This document shows positions 33,701 through 45,980 of a stretch of DNA of 64,000 bases, one piece after another; positions within the stretch are counted from its first letter, which is position 1; every line of letters begins with the position of its first letter. A program made the position numbers and the translations under genes. Source of the stretch: Blumeriella jaapii. Its lineage: Eukaryota > Ascomycota > Leotiomycetes > Helotiales > Drepanopezizaceae. A model generated the notes under the pieces. That model saw only the letters and a list, made by a program, of their open reading frames with translations, was not told the origin of the DNA and made no database searches. The stretch lies in contig VWND01000024.1 of assembly GCA_009599575.1 (NCBI GenBank), positions 62,001 to 126,000 on the forward strand, given 5' to 3'.

Positions 33701-34600
33701 ATTTTTGGATATTTTTTTTTCGTTGATTTGGCAGAAAGCGCAAAATTCGGTTTGTTATTTTTTTTTTGTTATTTCGAGTTTTTTTTACTTCGGCGAAAGT
33801 TTTTAAAACGTTGTCGTAGTTTAGCAGGAATTTGTCGTAATTAAGCTTTTTGCGAACGAATTTAGTTTTAACGAAACTTTCGTAATCGAATAGAAATTTG
33901 TTAACGTTTTTAATTATTATATCGAATTGTTTTATAAATGTTTTTACGAAAGCTGCTTATTAATCTGGGATAGCGGTATTGTATGCTTGCTTAAACTCGG
34001 AGAAATTGCGTATGATGGTTCCGTTTTAGAATAGGTTAAAAATAAGCTTGCCAGGTTTGGCAACGCTTTATTTGGAGAACGATATAATATCGATGGGTTT
34101 GTTAATTAAAAAGAATGTATTGTATTTGTTGAAAAGTAGATGGGAAAAAGTACGGGGATTATAAAGTATTTATATTTAAAAGCCACGGGAATCCGCATGC
34201 TGTTTTTTTAATAAATTATAACTGTTTAGATAAGCATCCGTTCAAAATAACGAAAAAAGTAAATAATGCAAAAAGTAGCAAATAATAAAATGCATAAAAA
34301 ATAGTTTTCGTAAAATGTGCGAACAATACAAATATATTAAATGTGCGGCTTAAAATATATATAAAGTTTTTGTTCTGATAAGCAAAAATATAGTTAAATA
34401 AAGAAAAGTACAATAGATGTTTTAAATAATATAGAAAAAGGTTTGCAAAAATAAATAATGTATATAAAACAGGATAATTAAATTGTATATAAACAAAGCA
34501 AGATAAGAATAGTAGAATAGTATATAATAAAAAAAGAAAAACAATAAACAACGAAAATAATAGAACAGTTAGTAAATAATTTTGTAAGCATTTTTTTTTT
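30740..34600 (-). pseudogene. Unassigned coding-like region behind pol of gypsy B
   Basis: Lies between the pol end (minus-strand LGPYEIYEAE and TELDKTKLKKTFAAN near 34.75-34.93 kb) and the 3' LTR. It keeps long sense-strand open stretches despite heavy RIP. 31346-31720 contains LLAFAHNSEIIEAYLQLHHD and KTDGAILIYSNNYTAQKYK. About 32.2-32.55 kb contains NGKFCHFYVRCYAAYYDLIT and RIDVIGFAGRFAAIKNSDYD. About 33.7-33.9 kb contains NKFLFDYESFVKTKFVRKKL. No reverse transcriptase, integrase or envelope motif is recognised. It may be an extra ORF of this lineage, or part of another gene or element captured inside the LTRs. Confidence 0.5.
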
Positions 34601-34649
34601 TTTCGGTTATAAATGAAATTACGATTTAAATTATGGTTTCAGCAGCGGG

Positions 34650-36203
34650 GTTATTGTTCGGCTGTTTCCAGATTTTTCCAGAGGGTTTTTTTTTTTCAGG
34701 AGTATAGTCGCTTTGGTCGGAGTCGTCGTCGGAGTCGTTAAAATCGGAGTCGCTTTTTAATTCAAAGTCCAGAAGGTAGATTTGCTGGTTTTTTTTGTAA
34801 AATCGCTTTAACCGTTAGCGGCGAACGTTTTTTTTAGCTTCGTTTTATCGAGTTCCGTAAATTTGTAATAGCTTTTATTTAATTCGGCTTCGTATATTTC
34901 GTAAGGTCCGAGCTATTTATAATTAAGTTTAGTATCGGCCGATTTATCGATAGCGCGTTAAACGTCGTAAACTAAAACCAAATCTTTTTTTCTGATTGGC
35001 GTTTTTTTTAAGATTTTGGTTTTATTTCAGATTTTTTTAGCTGTTTTCCTATACTTTTTTTTTTTTAGAATTATTTTTTTTATATTTATATCGCGGTAAT
35101 TTAGCTGTTTAAATTTTATTGCCAGTAAGTCTGTTTTCGTTTTTATTTTAATTACGTTATAAAGCTTTTATACAGGCCATTTTGTTTTCAAAGGTAATCG
35201 AGCGTTTCTGTCGTATTAAATGAAAAATAGGATTATTTCAGTAAAGGCGTGTATGTATATACGCATAGCAAAAAGCATTTCCGAAAATTTCCGCGACCAA
35301 CGCTTATAGCTTTTTCGAATGGCTTTTGAAAAACCGTCAAGAATATTTCTGTAGCTTCGTTCAACGGATCCGTTGCTTTTCGAATTATAAGCTAAAATTT
35401 GAATGCGCTGAATACCGTATTTTTTTGTGAAAGTTTCGACAACGCCTTTGTTTTCGGGTTTATTATTAACGTTCAGCTTGCTAAATAAACCGTGTCGATA
35501 TATAACGTTTTTTTAAAAAAAAGTCGCTATAGCTTCGGAAATGGCGTTTCGGAAAAATCGCTTTTCAGGCCATTTAAATAAATCGTTAATAGCGAATACA
35601 AAGTATATGGCCGCGATCGGTGGTTGGTACGCGTATAACGTCGAGGTTGATTTTCTTTCAAATTCCAAAAAACCACGTCGGATATAATAAGTTTTTTTTT
35701 CGGCTAGGCTTTCGTTTTTGGTAAAAAATGCAATTTTTAACGAAAGCTTTGCAATTTTCGAAGCATTTTTTTTATTAGAAATCGTTTTTGGTTCGGTGAT
35801 AAATAGTTTTAGCTTTTTTATAAAATATTTTTTCGTGGGCTTTTTTTATAATTTGAAACTTATCGGTTTTGTTGTTTATTACTAAGCGTTTTTAATATAT
35901 ATTGTTTTTTATTTTGTATAGTTTTTTGTCGGCTAAAGTATAATCGAAAGTTTGATTTTTGAATAATTTGAATTGATGATTTGGTATATTAAGTGGTTTG
36001 GACAACGTAGTTAAATAATATGCGATGGAATAAAAGTTTTCGGTTTTGTAGTTGTCGATCAAAAGGTTATTTTCGTCGCTAGTCGGCTTATTCCGATCGT
36101 TTTCGGTTAAATTTATTCGCGGTGTTAGCCGAAATAGTAACGCGAATGTTTTTTCGGTCCGAAAATTAATGTTTTTTATTCGCGATGCCAGCCGAAATAG
36201 CAA
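34650..36203 (-). pseudogene. Gypsy B integrase and C-terminal remnant
   Basis: The minus frame at 35892-36203 ends FDYTLADKKLYKIKNNIY, the strand-rich stretch before the integrase zinc-binding region. The C-terminal barrel/chromodomain-like end is at about 34.75-34.93 kb. RIP has destroyed most of the core. Confidence 0.6.
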
Positions 36204-36299
36204 CGCGAATGGTTTTGGCTTTATGGAATTTAGAGCGCAGATAGCGAAGCAGCCGATTTCGTTAGTAATTTATTCGTTAATATTTTGTTTGCTTTTTTC

Positions 36300-37752
36300 A
36301 ACGAGGTTAGACGAATAAAAACGTTTTCGTTTGGAAAGGCCGTTTGCCGCTGTATTGATTATTTTTTTAATATGTTTGATTTCGAAGTTTATAAGTCGTA
36401 TTTAAGTTATTTAATTGGTAACGAGTGCTTTTGGTAGGTTATTAGCTTTTTTATTCAGTTGGTCGACAAGGACTTTTGCGTCCGTTTTCAAAATAAAATA
36501 TACGTCGTATAATTTGCTTTTTATTTTTTTTATTGCTTTGAAAGCGCTTCGACATTTTCGTTTAATGGTATCGTAGCGTATTTTCGCGGAGGATTATAGG
36601 CCGTTTTCGAATCGTAAAAAATGCCGTTTTGTTTTTATCGATTTGTTGCAATACAGTTTTTTAACCGAAAATATTGGCGTCGATAGTCAAAATGATTTCT
36701 TTTGCGTTTAGGTTATAATCGATCCGCATAAACGATAGGGCCGATAAAAGGTCGTTTTTAAGGATTTTTATAGTTTTGCTCTGCTTTTTTTTCTAAACGA
36801 AATCGATTTTTTTTTTTATCGTGGCGTAAATAGGTGCAATTTTCTGAAAAAAGTTTTTAATTTAATTGCGATAATAAATTATAACGCTAATAAAAGCTTT
36901 AGCTTCGGTGATATTTTCGCATTTTTTTTATTCGCAAATTTTTTTAATTTTTTTTCGTTAAGAATAGCGGCCAGCGCTGTTAATTATATAACCGACGATA
37001 TTTATTTCGGGCATGCAAAATTTTGATCGAAAGCCAATAGTAGCTTTGGCTTTTTCGAAGCAGATTATGATTTTGTCGATGTTTTGAATATGTTTTATTA
37101 TATAACGTCGAATTTTAAAAAAGATTTTTTTATTATTGTAATATAATCTAGGGCTTTTTATTCCGACGTCGTTAACGTAAAGCAGAATAATATCAAGAAT
37201 GCAAATTATAAAAATCTTGTATACGACTTTTACGAATTAAGCGATTAAATTGATGGTTTTTATAAGTATTTTGGTTATACGTAATAAACCGATTAGAATT
37301 TAAATTGCTGTTATATTTCGAGATCGTGAGTTAAGTATTAAATGGTCGTAGCCGAAAAATAGATCGAAAAGGGAAGCGATTATTAATTCTGCGAATTCGT
37401 TCGAAAATTGATCGACGTTAGATGGCACGTTAGCGTTTCGTATTGTTATTCTGTTTATTTCGACGATTGCGATAATAAGTTTATAAATGCTTTTTTTTTT
37501 TTTCGCAACGATAAACTATTTGTTTTTGTATAGGCCGTGGCAAAATTCGAGAATTTTTTGTTTGATTCGTTTTTTTAGTATTTCGACTATTTTATTCTGG
37601 AAGGTTTTAGGAATTGAAAAGGTTTTCTTTTGCCAGGCTTCGTAAAATACGGTTTTAATATCGATATAAAACGTAATATTAAAATTGAATTGGCTTATTT
37701 CGGTGAAATCGAAAGCTATAGCTTTTTCTCGGTTGCGTAGGATTTCGTACAA
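36300..37752 (-). pseudogene. Gypsy B reverse transcriptase / RNase H remnant
   Basis: 37516-37752 reads NREKAIAFDFTEISQFN, SIPKTFQNKIVEILKKR and ILEFCHGLYKNK, which fits the N-terminal RT block (PCQGPYRNP type). At about 36.7 kb the minus strand reads KEIILTIDANIFG, then LQQIDKNK, which fits the VDASLEGWGA RNase H start of one fungal gypsy lineage. Catalytic motifs are mutated. Confidence 0.7.
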
Positions 37753-38366
37753 AACCTTTTTTTTTTTTGGCAGAAATTGGGTTCCGATTGCTAAATTATC
37801 AAATCGTTTTTTTATAAGTCGGCTGCCAGATGATAAGCTGGAAAATCGGCCGGTGATAAGTTTTTCGAGTTCGCCAATAATTAATTGCGGTGGTTTTATT
37901 GCTTCGTTTTTTTCGAATTAATTATTTATTTTTCCGGAAATATTTTTACCGGATTCGCTAAGATTTACGAATCGTATTTTATTAGTTTTGCGCTTGTAAA
38001 AAGTGCTGATATTAATATAAAAAGGTAGGATATATAGGTCGGGTTTATTTAATACGAAAACGAAATCTTCGGAATTTTTATTTCCGAATTGATAGCTAAA
38101 AATATTAATATTGGCCAATTTTATTCGCGGTGCTATTTCGATTGGTAACGTGAATGCTTTTAGCCGAGTATTTTCTAGGTTTTATTAAAACCCAGCGTTT
38201 ATTTTGGGACCAGAGCCGGCTATTCGTTTCCCGATAGAACGTCGATTAAAAAAACTTTGTCGCCGGCGACGGTGATTTGATTTTGAAAAAATCGGTTCCA
38301 GTTTCAGAAAAAGGCTTTTATCTGGCCGTTTTCGGTGTATTTGAAGTTGACGAGACTTTTCAGAAT

Positions 38367-38819
38367 TCAGAGCATTTTAAAAATAATAGGATAAAAGCAT
38401 TTTTTTATTATTAAAAAGTTTTTATAAGTAATAATATTTTTAACGTCGATTTTAATATTTCGTATAATTCCGTCGAATTTAATAATATTTTTATTAACGG
38501 TCGTGTAAATTATTCGTTTGTCGGTAATAATCGGAATATTATTGGCTTTTGCCGTTTTTTGGTTTATGCAATTGACTTCGGTTTTATTGTCGAGTAGAGC
38601 GAAAGCGGTCGTACTTTTTTTAAGCATTATTTTTATTTTTAATGCTTTTATAGCCGTGTAAAGGCAGTTTCGTCGTTTTGACTTTTGGGTTTTTATAGCG
38701 AGGATCAAAAAGCTGATTTTTTCCGAAGATTTTTTTTCATCGGCTAAATTGATTGCGATATTATAAATTTCTTTGGTTTTTTTCCAATTTAAAATCGTTT
38801 TTTTTTCGAATAATTTCAA
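38367..38819 (-). pseudogene. Gypsy B protease-like remnant
   Basis: FALLDNKTEVNCINQKTA sits where retropepsins have LLDSGAEVNVI. The D-S/T-G catalytic triplet reads D-N-K, so it is inactive as read. Followed by NIPIITDKRIIYTTVN. Confidence 0.6.
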
Positions 38820-39499
38820 TTTTTTCGTTTTTTTTTAATGCAAGGATTTGTTTATTAATAATTTTGTCGAATTTTTTTTTTATGCTAAATAAATCGCTGA
38901 ATTTCAATTTAATTTTCTGTTTTATAATTTTTTTAATAGCTTCGTCGACGGCTTCGAAGCTGATATATTTGTCGATTTATTTTTCGCTTCGTATTAATAG
39001 TGGGCGTTTAGAAGCTGGGACTTTCTAAATGATTTAAACCGGGATATCGGTGTCGATATTGTTTATATCGTCGTTAATTTCTTTTATTATAAGCGTTTTT
39101 CTGATGATTTTATCGGTTTTTTTTCGAATTTCAAAATCTTTTTTCCTTTCGATTCTAACGTTTTTTTTCATATTAGTCGGTTTGGCGAATGGAACAGAAG
39201 CATTTTGCTTTTTTATGATTCGCTGGTTTGATTATGCAGCTATAATATTTGTAAATGCGATATTTGCATTGGAAATATATGTATTTGTTTTTTATTTATA
39301 TATTTGAATTTCATTTACACTTAGGGTAGAGGTTTTCTTTTTGATTAGCACGCTTTCGGGAATGTTTTTTTTTTTATTAGTAAAAATCGTTTTCGCATTT
39401 TTTTTGTTTTTTAAACAGTCGTTTTATTTCGTACTTTTTATTTTTAAGCGAATAATATTTAACTAGCTTTAATTCTTAGTTTTGTTAAAAGGGCCTATT

Positions 39500-40758
39500 T
39501 CTGCTTTCGTCGGTCCGAAGCAAATCGTTTTATACTTATTAATATAGCAAATACTATTGTTTATATAAAAATTAAATGCTTTGCATTTTAAGCGAATATA
39601 AGGTTTTTCGTAATAAATTTCTTTATTATTACAAAATTTACACTTAGGGCTACGGGGTTTGTTTTGATAATTACTTTTATTATTTTGGTAGCCGCGATTT
39701 TGGTTTCCGCGTTGGTTTTTTTTTTTTTTTTTGATAATCGTTATTATAGTTAGTGTTTCGCTGATTTTGATCGCTAATACGAGAAGATTGCTATTGGGCA
39801 GTTATTATTTTTACGGTAGCTTGGCGAAGTTGATCGCTTCGCGCATTTTGCGGGGAATAATTATTATAAAAGCTATTTTAATCGTTTTTATCGTCCGAGT
39901 TAACGTAGGAGAGTTTTTTTTACTATTATATAAGACTTTCGATTTTGCTTTGAAATCTTTGAATTTTAATGTCGGTAAATTTTGATACGAGAGTTTCGAT
40001 ATTTTTGTCAAGCTTTTCCAAGCTAATAAGTTTTGCAAAGCGATTAAATAATATAATAACTGATTGTTTTTTAGCGATTTCGGTAATTTTTAGTGGCTGG
40101 GTATATTTTTGTATTAGAGCTTTTACGTCTTTTTTGTAGATGGGAAAAGGAGATTTCTTTTGGTTTATAGCTTTAATGGTACGTTCGCTTTGGTTTTGTT
40201 TAAAAACGAATTCCACAAATTTAAAATATTAATCGAAAGTTTCAGGATTTTGTTTATTAATTTTAAAATATTTAATAATTTTGTTGCGAATGCTGATTGG
40301 AAAGCCAAGTAAAATAATTTTTTCTGCTTAATTTCGCTTAAGACTTTTTTGTTAACGAAAACGTTAAATACTTTTGTATAAGTACGATAATAGGCCTTGA
40401 GTTTTTTGGCTTGGCGAATTGTTATAACAAACTGTTTGAAAAAAGCAATAATATCGCGGATTTGCTAGCGATCGTAGTTTCGAAATTCCGATTTTAAAAC
40501 TTTAATTAGTTTACGCTAATTTCGAACTTTAATAGCTTTTTATTTATTTATCGATTTAATAATATTCTTGATGGTTGGGTTATAATAGCGAGGAAGTTTA
40601 TCGAATATCTCAGTTTCTGAGATTCCGAAATTTTCACAGGTTTTTTTATATTTTTCGATAAAATCGGTAACGTTGGCGCTATTAAATAAGAGTGCATCAG
40701 GGGAGCCAGGAAAGGGCATGCGGCCTCGCATAAGAAAACGAAGGGCGTCGTTGTCCAT
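39500..40758 (-). pseudogene. Gypsy B Gag remnant
   Basis: 40540-40758 reads PGSPDALLFNSANVTDFIEK and YKKTCENFGISETEIFDKLP, matching the fungal gypsy Gag opening (FDGKNVTDFLERY type). At about 39.6 kb the minus strand reads KCKFCNNKE, the first half of a zinc knuckle whose His and last Cys are lost. Confidence 0.65.
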
Positions 40759-41502
40759 AGTATTAGCGAAAGTGTTGGTAGGGTTTGAATTAGATGAATA
40801 AGTGTTTTTTGGAGTTGCAGGTTGTGAGTTTTTAGTATGAGAGGAATCGTTTTTAATAAAGGAGCTATTAAAAAAGTCTTTGTGTTTTCTGAAGAAATTA
40901 AATGAAATAAAGTTGCGTCCAGATATTTGGGTAGCGTGTTAAAAAACTTGTTTTTTGGTAGATTAATTGGATTGATATAATATTGCTGTATGATTCACGG
41001 TTTCGATATTCCGTGGCTTAGGCCAATGCACGTACAGCCATTTTTTTATTATTTTTAATGAAAAGCTGCAAATTGTAATTGCTATAATTACAAAGCGTAA
41101 GATTAGGAAGTTGAGTTTTCGCCAGGCGTTTGACCAAAAGGGATTTAATTCAGAAGGGCCGAGCGCAGCGGTCGAAGCGTATGAACCAATATTCGATTTG
41201 TTATTTTTAAATAAAAAGGCGATTTTCGAGCTTTGAATTTCGCACGGTTCAGGATTGCTTAACCGTAATTTCAGACGTTTTTAAGATGTGTTGCATTTTT
41301 GTAGTTTAATAACCGTGCGCAAAATAAGGGAAGTTATTAGGGGTTTTTTATATAATGCAGCTGCGAACAATATTATATAAAAGGTTTTTTAAGCCGTAGT
41401 GGCGAAATATCGAAGTCGATTTTGATTATGAATTTGAGAAATGCATCGGCGAATGTATAAAAACGAAATATCGAAGTTTAAATCCTTGCGTAGGTTATCA
41501 AA

Positions 41503-41769
41503 TATAAAAGTAGATAGGAAAACCAAATTGATACGGCTATATATCGGTGGGTAAGATAGTTTAGGGAATCCTTAGAAAAGATTAAAGAAAGGAAAAGAAA
41601 AATGAATAAAGGTATAAATTGAACTGCGTGCCTATGGTACTATCTAAGGGGGTGCTTTGCTTTTATACCTGTTGAAAGTAGTCAATGGCAGGGGGTTTCG
41701 GAGGGGTCCATGCCTCGACCTTAGCTAAAACTACCAACTCCCATCAATACAAGGTATCACCGTTTTATA
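41503..41769 (-). repeat. Gypsy B LTR (5' by coding sense)
   Basis: 267 bp, partner of 30473-30737. Begins TATAAAAG where the partner has TGTAAAAG. Confidence 0.88.
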
Positions 41770-43804
41770 TTGCTTTTTAATTTTTCGGGAAGGAACGCGT
41801 ATTCTGGTGCTTTGGCGAACTTGTGTAGTTTTCGGAGGTTGAATTGGTGCAATTAGCTTTGCAACAGGCTGTATAATTGCAGTTGGTGCAATAGTCGCAG
41901 CTGGTGGTGCAACCTTTCTCTCCTTAACAATTGGTTCAGAGGGGGTTTTTTTTTTAACAACTGGTTCAGAGGGGGTTTTATCGTTCAATTCGCTATAGTA
42001 AGGCTTAATTGACGTAATTCGGAAATCTGAAGTTTTATCGTTGATTTGAACTTTGCAAGTATTGCCATTCTTTGAAATAAGCTTGTAAAAGCCTGACCAA
42101 CCTTTTTTTTTTTTTATATACGCGTACGTTTAATTGCAGGAAAAGATTAAGTGTTTTTTTAAAGTATTCGGGCCGTTTTTAGTACGTAGGGCTTTCGAAA
42201 CTTTGCGTTCGGCCTGGATTCGCCGAATTTTTTAAATTGCAAAGCGTAATGCGTCGCGTTTTTTCGTTACAAAAGCAGAAAAAGCGTTTGTTTTTAATAA
42301 ACGGGGGTATGCGCCGTATATTAGTAAAATGGATATAATACCGCCTGGATTTGCAATATCGTTTATATTTTTAAACGCTATTTTTAGAATTATATGTTTA
42401 TCGAGGCTTTTATTTTTTAATTGCTTTTTTAGAATATTGTAAATTCGTTTAAAAGGGCCGTGGTAACGTTTCATTTTGCCAATACTGTTATAAGCTTCGA
42501 TTGGGACGATTTTGATATTATATTTTATAAAGCGTGTTTGCTGACGAAATTTTTGAAAAGTTAGATTAATTTCTGAATCGATAATAATTACGTCGGATGG
42601 ATTCAAATAAAAATCGATTTAATACAGCCGAAATGTATTTTATACGTATTTTGCAATTATATTTTTTAAGAAACCACCAGAGCTGTAAATGGTAGCTGAA
42701 TTTACGATATGAAAGACCGGGTCGCCGTTAATATATATAATATTTATAATTATTAAATAATTAAATTCGTAGTCGTTTTTTAATAAAATCTTAAATCGGC
42801 GAAAGGTTTGCTCGTGTAATTGGCATTGGGAACAGTATTTTGCAATTTTTTTTAAGATAGCAGTTTCGAATTTCTGTTTTGCTCGTTTCAGGATAGCTGC
42901 AAAGCGCTGTATAAAAAGGTGTTTTTATCGTTTATAAATCTGGCGTAGTTCGAGTTTTGTAAGATAGCAATAAGGTTTTTTGGGTGTTAAGCAGCATAAA
43001 TGAGTGTTTTTATTTCCGAATTATTGATACGCCAAGGCTATTTTTTTATATAAGCATATTATACAAATTATCGAAATAAATATAAAAAGTATTTATGTTT
43101 TTTAAATAAATTAAAAAAAAAGTATTAGTATCAACGATATGAAACTTGATTTTGCCGATAGGTGTTGTAATAAAAATTGTTTTTTGGATATTTGCAGAAG
43201 TTATTTTAAAGCTAATCGTATTTTTTTTCGAAAAAAAGTTAAAAGCAAGCTGGAATAGCAATTTTTTAAAGGTTTTGAACTAAGATATATTATTTGAAAA
43301 CTTGCTAGCTGTATCTGAATCTGGGAGGAATTCTTGGAACTTATGTAAAAAGTATTTCGAGCCTGAGATATATGTTTTTAATAGGGGTTTATCGTTTTTT
43401 TGAATGGAAAGGTTTATAAAGTCAAGCTTTGTAAAAGCGTGGTAGGCAGATCGTTTTTGTAGAATAATTAAAACTTCGATTTTTATTATTTTACCAGCTT
43501 TTGTATAAAAGGTTTGAGTAAAAAAATTATTTTAATATTTATTCCCATCGTAATAGCCGTTTTCGGCGTTCTATGTGTTATATTAATTAGAAGGAAAAAA
43601 AGGGGCAGGGGCGTTTTTTAAGTTTTCAACGCTTTCGTATTGTGTAAGGAAGCTTGTGTATTGTTGCACAGTCGAGAAAGCTTCAGTAAAATAAGCTTTA
43701 TTGGCGCTGTATTCGTTATATGTTTTTTTTCGTTTTTTTTAAAAATGTTTTGTTAACCAGCAGTCTACCTTTTTGCATATCCAACACTTTTTAGATTGGG
43801 AAAA
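41770..43804 (-). pseudogene. Outer copia fragment: Gag finger, protease region and integrase
   Basis: Read from 43.8 kb downwards. KKCWICKKVDCWLTKHF is the variant CX2CX4CX4H finger of this copia lineage. 43046-43261 reads TTPIGKIKFHIVDTNTFFLI and YLKNINTFYIYFDNL before the integrase. 42232-42606 reads FQKFRQQTRFIKYNIKIVPI, EAYNSIGKMKRYHGP (the integrase Glu region) and FKNINDIANPGGI. 41774-41988 is a Pro/Thr-rich linker with STRIRVPSRKIKK. Stops separate the blocks. Confidence 0.82.
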
Positions 43805-44106
43805 TGTCGTGCATAGCTGAATAGTCGGTAGGAACCCTCACCGGAGGCTGAGACGGATGAATTGTATGCAGTAAGATGTTACTTGTATTATTCTAAATCT
43901 GACTGGCGAGCTTTTTACAAAAGACGGAAGGTTCGGGCTCGCTTAGTTAGTCGCTCGGAAAAACTAGTTTCCGAAAAGGTTCGTTATTACGTAATTACGA
44001 GCTTTTCCGAGCTTTAGGAACATTTAATTATTAAAAGCGTACAAAAAAAATAAATCTGAAACAAAAAAAATAAAAAATAATAAAAGAATATAAATATAAC
44101 GTAATA
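43805..44106 (-). repeat. Copia C LTR (3' by coding sense)
   Basis: 302 bp. Shared core includes TCTGACTGGCGAGCTTT, AAAGACGGAAGGTTCGGGCT and GTCGCTCGGAAAAACTAGTT. Confidence 0.88.
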
Positions 44107-45980
44107 CACTTTTTAGCTGATTGCTAATCCGATGATCAGCTATTTTTAAAGCGCGGAAAAGTTTTTTTATCGTCCGAATGCGGCCGTAACGCGATATTGT
44201 AATATTTATATGGCTTGTTTATATTTTTTGTCGTTGCGGAGCGTGAATAAAATTAATTTAGTTTAAATAAGGGTTTCGTCGCTTTTAAAAACCTTAATTT
44301 TTTTATTTTTTTATTAATTTTTTAATAAATTCAAGCTTTATTATTTTAATCAGAAATATCGATATAGTTTTTCTTACACTTAAAAAAGGTCGTCCGCGTG
44401 GTTTTACGCGATTAGTTGGCCCAGCTTTCGGATTTTTAATTTTCGGCGCTTGCGTAATCGAAGTTTTGCGAAATTTATTTTGCGTAATTAGTCGGCTTTT
44501 TCGGCTAATTCGTTTTTTTTTGACTTTTTCGAAAAAGGCGACTTTTTCGATGTTTCGTTTTTAAACGGTTTTTTCGGAAATTTATATTTGCTTGGCTTCG
44601 AGGATGCCGATATAGCGCTTAAAAGTAAAGGAAACGCTGCTGGCGGTGGAAGAGCTATTAGCGGTGGTTTCGGTTTTAATAGTATTTTCGGAAAAGAAGA
44701 GTAGAATATTAGCGCTTTTGGAAAAAAAGCGGCCGGAGGTTATTAAAGCGAAAAAATTGGAGGTAGAAATAACAACGATGGTCGTTTTTTAAAACGCGTT
44801 CGCATTAAGGCTAGAAAGCCTGCTATTTCTGAGTTTTTTAATTTTATTTTTTGTATAATTTATATTGCTCGCGAAATAATTGAAAATTTAAATTACGATT
44901 GTTTATCGAACTTGGCTAAAGCTTATTGCTATCGGTGCTACGTAATTAATACGTCGTATATTCCGGCCGACGCGAACGTTTTAATTATATGGTTTTCCGT
45001 TTTTAAAGCTCGAATTAATAAAGTTATTAAAGCGGTCAGTTTTATCGAAAAACTCTATCGTTTCTGCTAATCGATTTTTAAAATATAACGGTTATTTTTT
45101 ATCCTACGGTTAAAACGGCTTTAAAAATGCAAAAAAGTAAGTTTTTAAATCGATCGTAATTTAAAAGCAAAACTAATAAATACAAAGCGTATTATTAACG
45201 CGAAGCTCGCCGCGGCTCGTAGGATTTTTTAAACTTTTGCTTTTGCTTTTCGAGTGGAAACTTTTATTTTTGCTTTACGTGTTGGCGGAATGGAACCTGG
45301 CCACGACTTATTAGAAAATGCTTTCGTTTTTAAAAGTTTAAAAGGAAATTTCGCGGCGACTTTTTTGCTAAACGTTTTTGGTTTTTAGCTTGATAAAGCT
45401 TCGCAAAAAAAAGAAAATATTCCGGTTGCATAGCCGGCGGCAGCTGTTTCTAAAATAGCTATCGAAAAGTTTATCCCAGGTTTAATTATCGCGAAGCGTC
45501 GGGCGCGGATTATTATTTTGGCGGATTATATTTTTGATTTTTTGCAAAACTAAGCGGTTTGGTTTTGGATTTTTGGGTTTGCGAAAAGTTCGGATTTTCT
45601 TTAATTAAAAAATGGTTTTGCTATGTTTTAAGTTTTAATAAAAATTTGTTTAAATAAATGTATGCCTGTAAAATGCAAGCTTTTCAGCTCGATTAGTCGA
45701 GCTTTTCGATAAAGCTTCGAAAATTCCGTAGATTAAAAAGTTTAACGAAACTTTCGTATTTTTGTCGGGTCAGATTTTTAATAAAACCGTTTGCGTGCAT
45801 TTTATTTATTAAAAAGTATATGATTTTAAATTTTTTATTTTGGTATTTTTAGCGAATTTATATATTATTTATATCGACGTAACGAAGCTTCGTAAAGATT
45901 TTTTTTTTATTTTTTTACGATTAGTTTGATCGTTTGTTAATTATCGCAATATACGTTTTACTTAGAAATAATATCGAATC
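44107..45980 (-). other. 3' extension of copia C with an AT-hook-like motif
   Basis: Between the RNase H remnant and the 3' LTR. The minus strand reads KIKNPKAGPTNRVKPRGRPF near 44.4 kb. KPRGRP is the core of an AT-hook DNA-binding motif. The rest gives short broken frames on both strands. It could be a distal part of the copia ORF or unrelated captured DNA. Confidence 0.35.

Larger units (their letters stand above)
30473..41769 (-). mobile_element. Ty3/gypsy LTR retrotransposon B (11.3 kb), inserted in outer copia between integrase and RT
   Basis: LTRs 30473-30737 and 41503-41769 (265 and 267 bp), beginning TGTAAAAG and ending CGTTTTATA (inverted ends). The TSD is TTGC (30469-30472 and 41770-41773). 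Minus-strand order is gag (40.76-39.5 kb, with a CX2C finger remnant), protease (38.8-38.4 kb), RT (about 37.75-36.9 kb), RNase H (about 36.75-36.3 kb) and integrase (about 36.2-34.65 kb). A further region of about 3.9 kb follows before the 3' LTR. This is far longer than common 5-8 kb gypsy elements. Heavily RIP-mutated and defective. Confidence 0.88.

Noticed and set aside
34216..34551. Multi-spanning membrane protein (Leu/Phe/Tyr/Ile-rich frame)
   Set aside because: Hydrophobicity comes from A/T-only codons in RIP-mutated DNA. No start or context.
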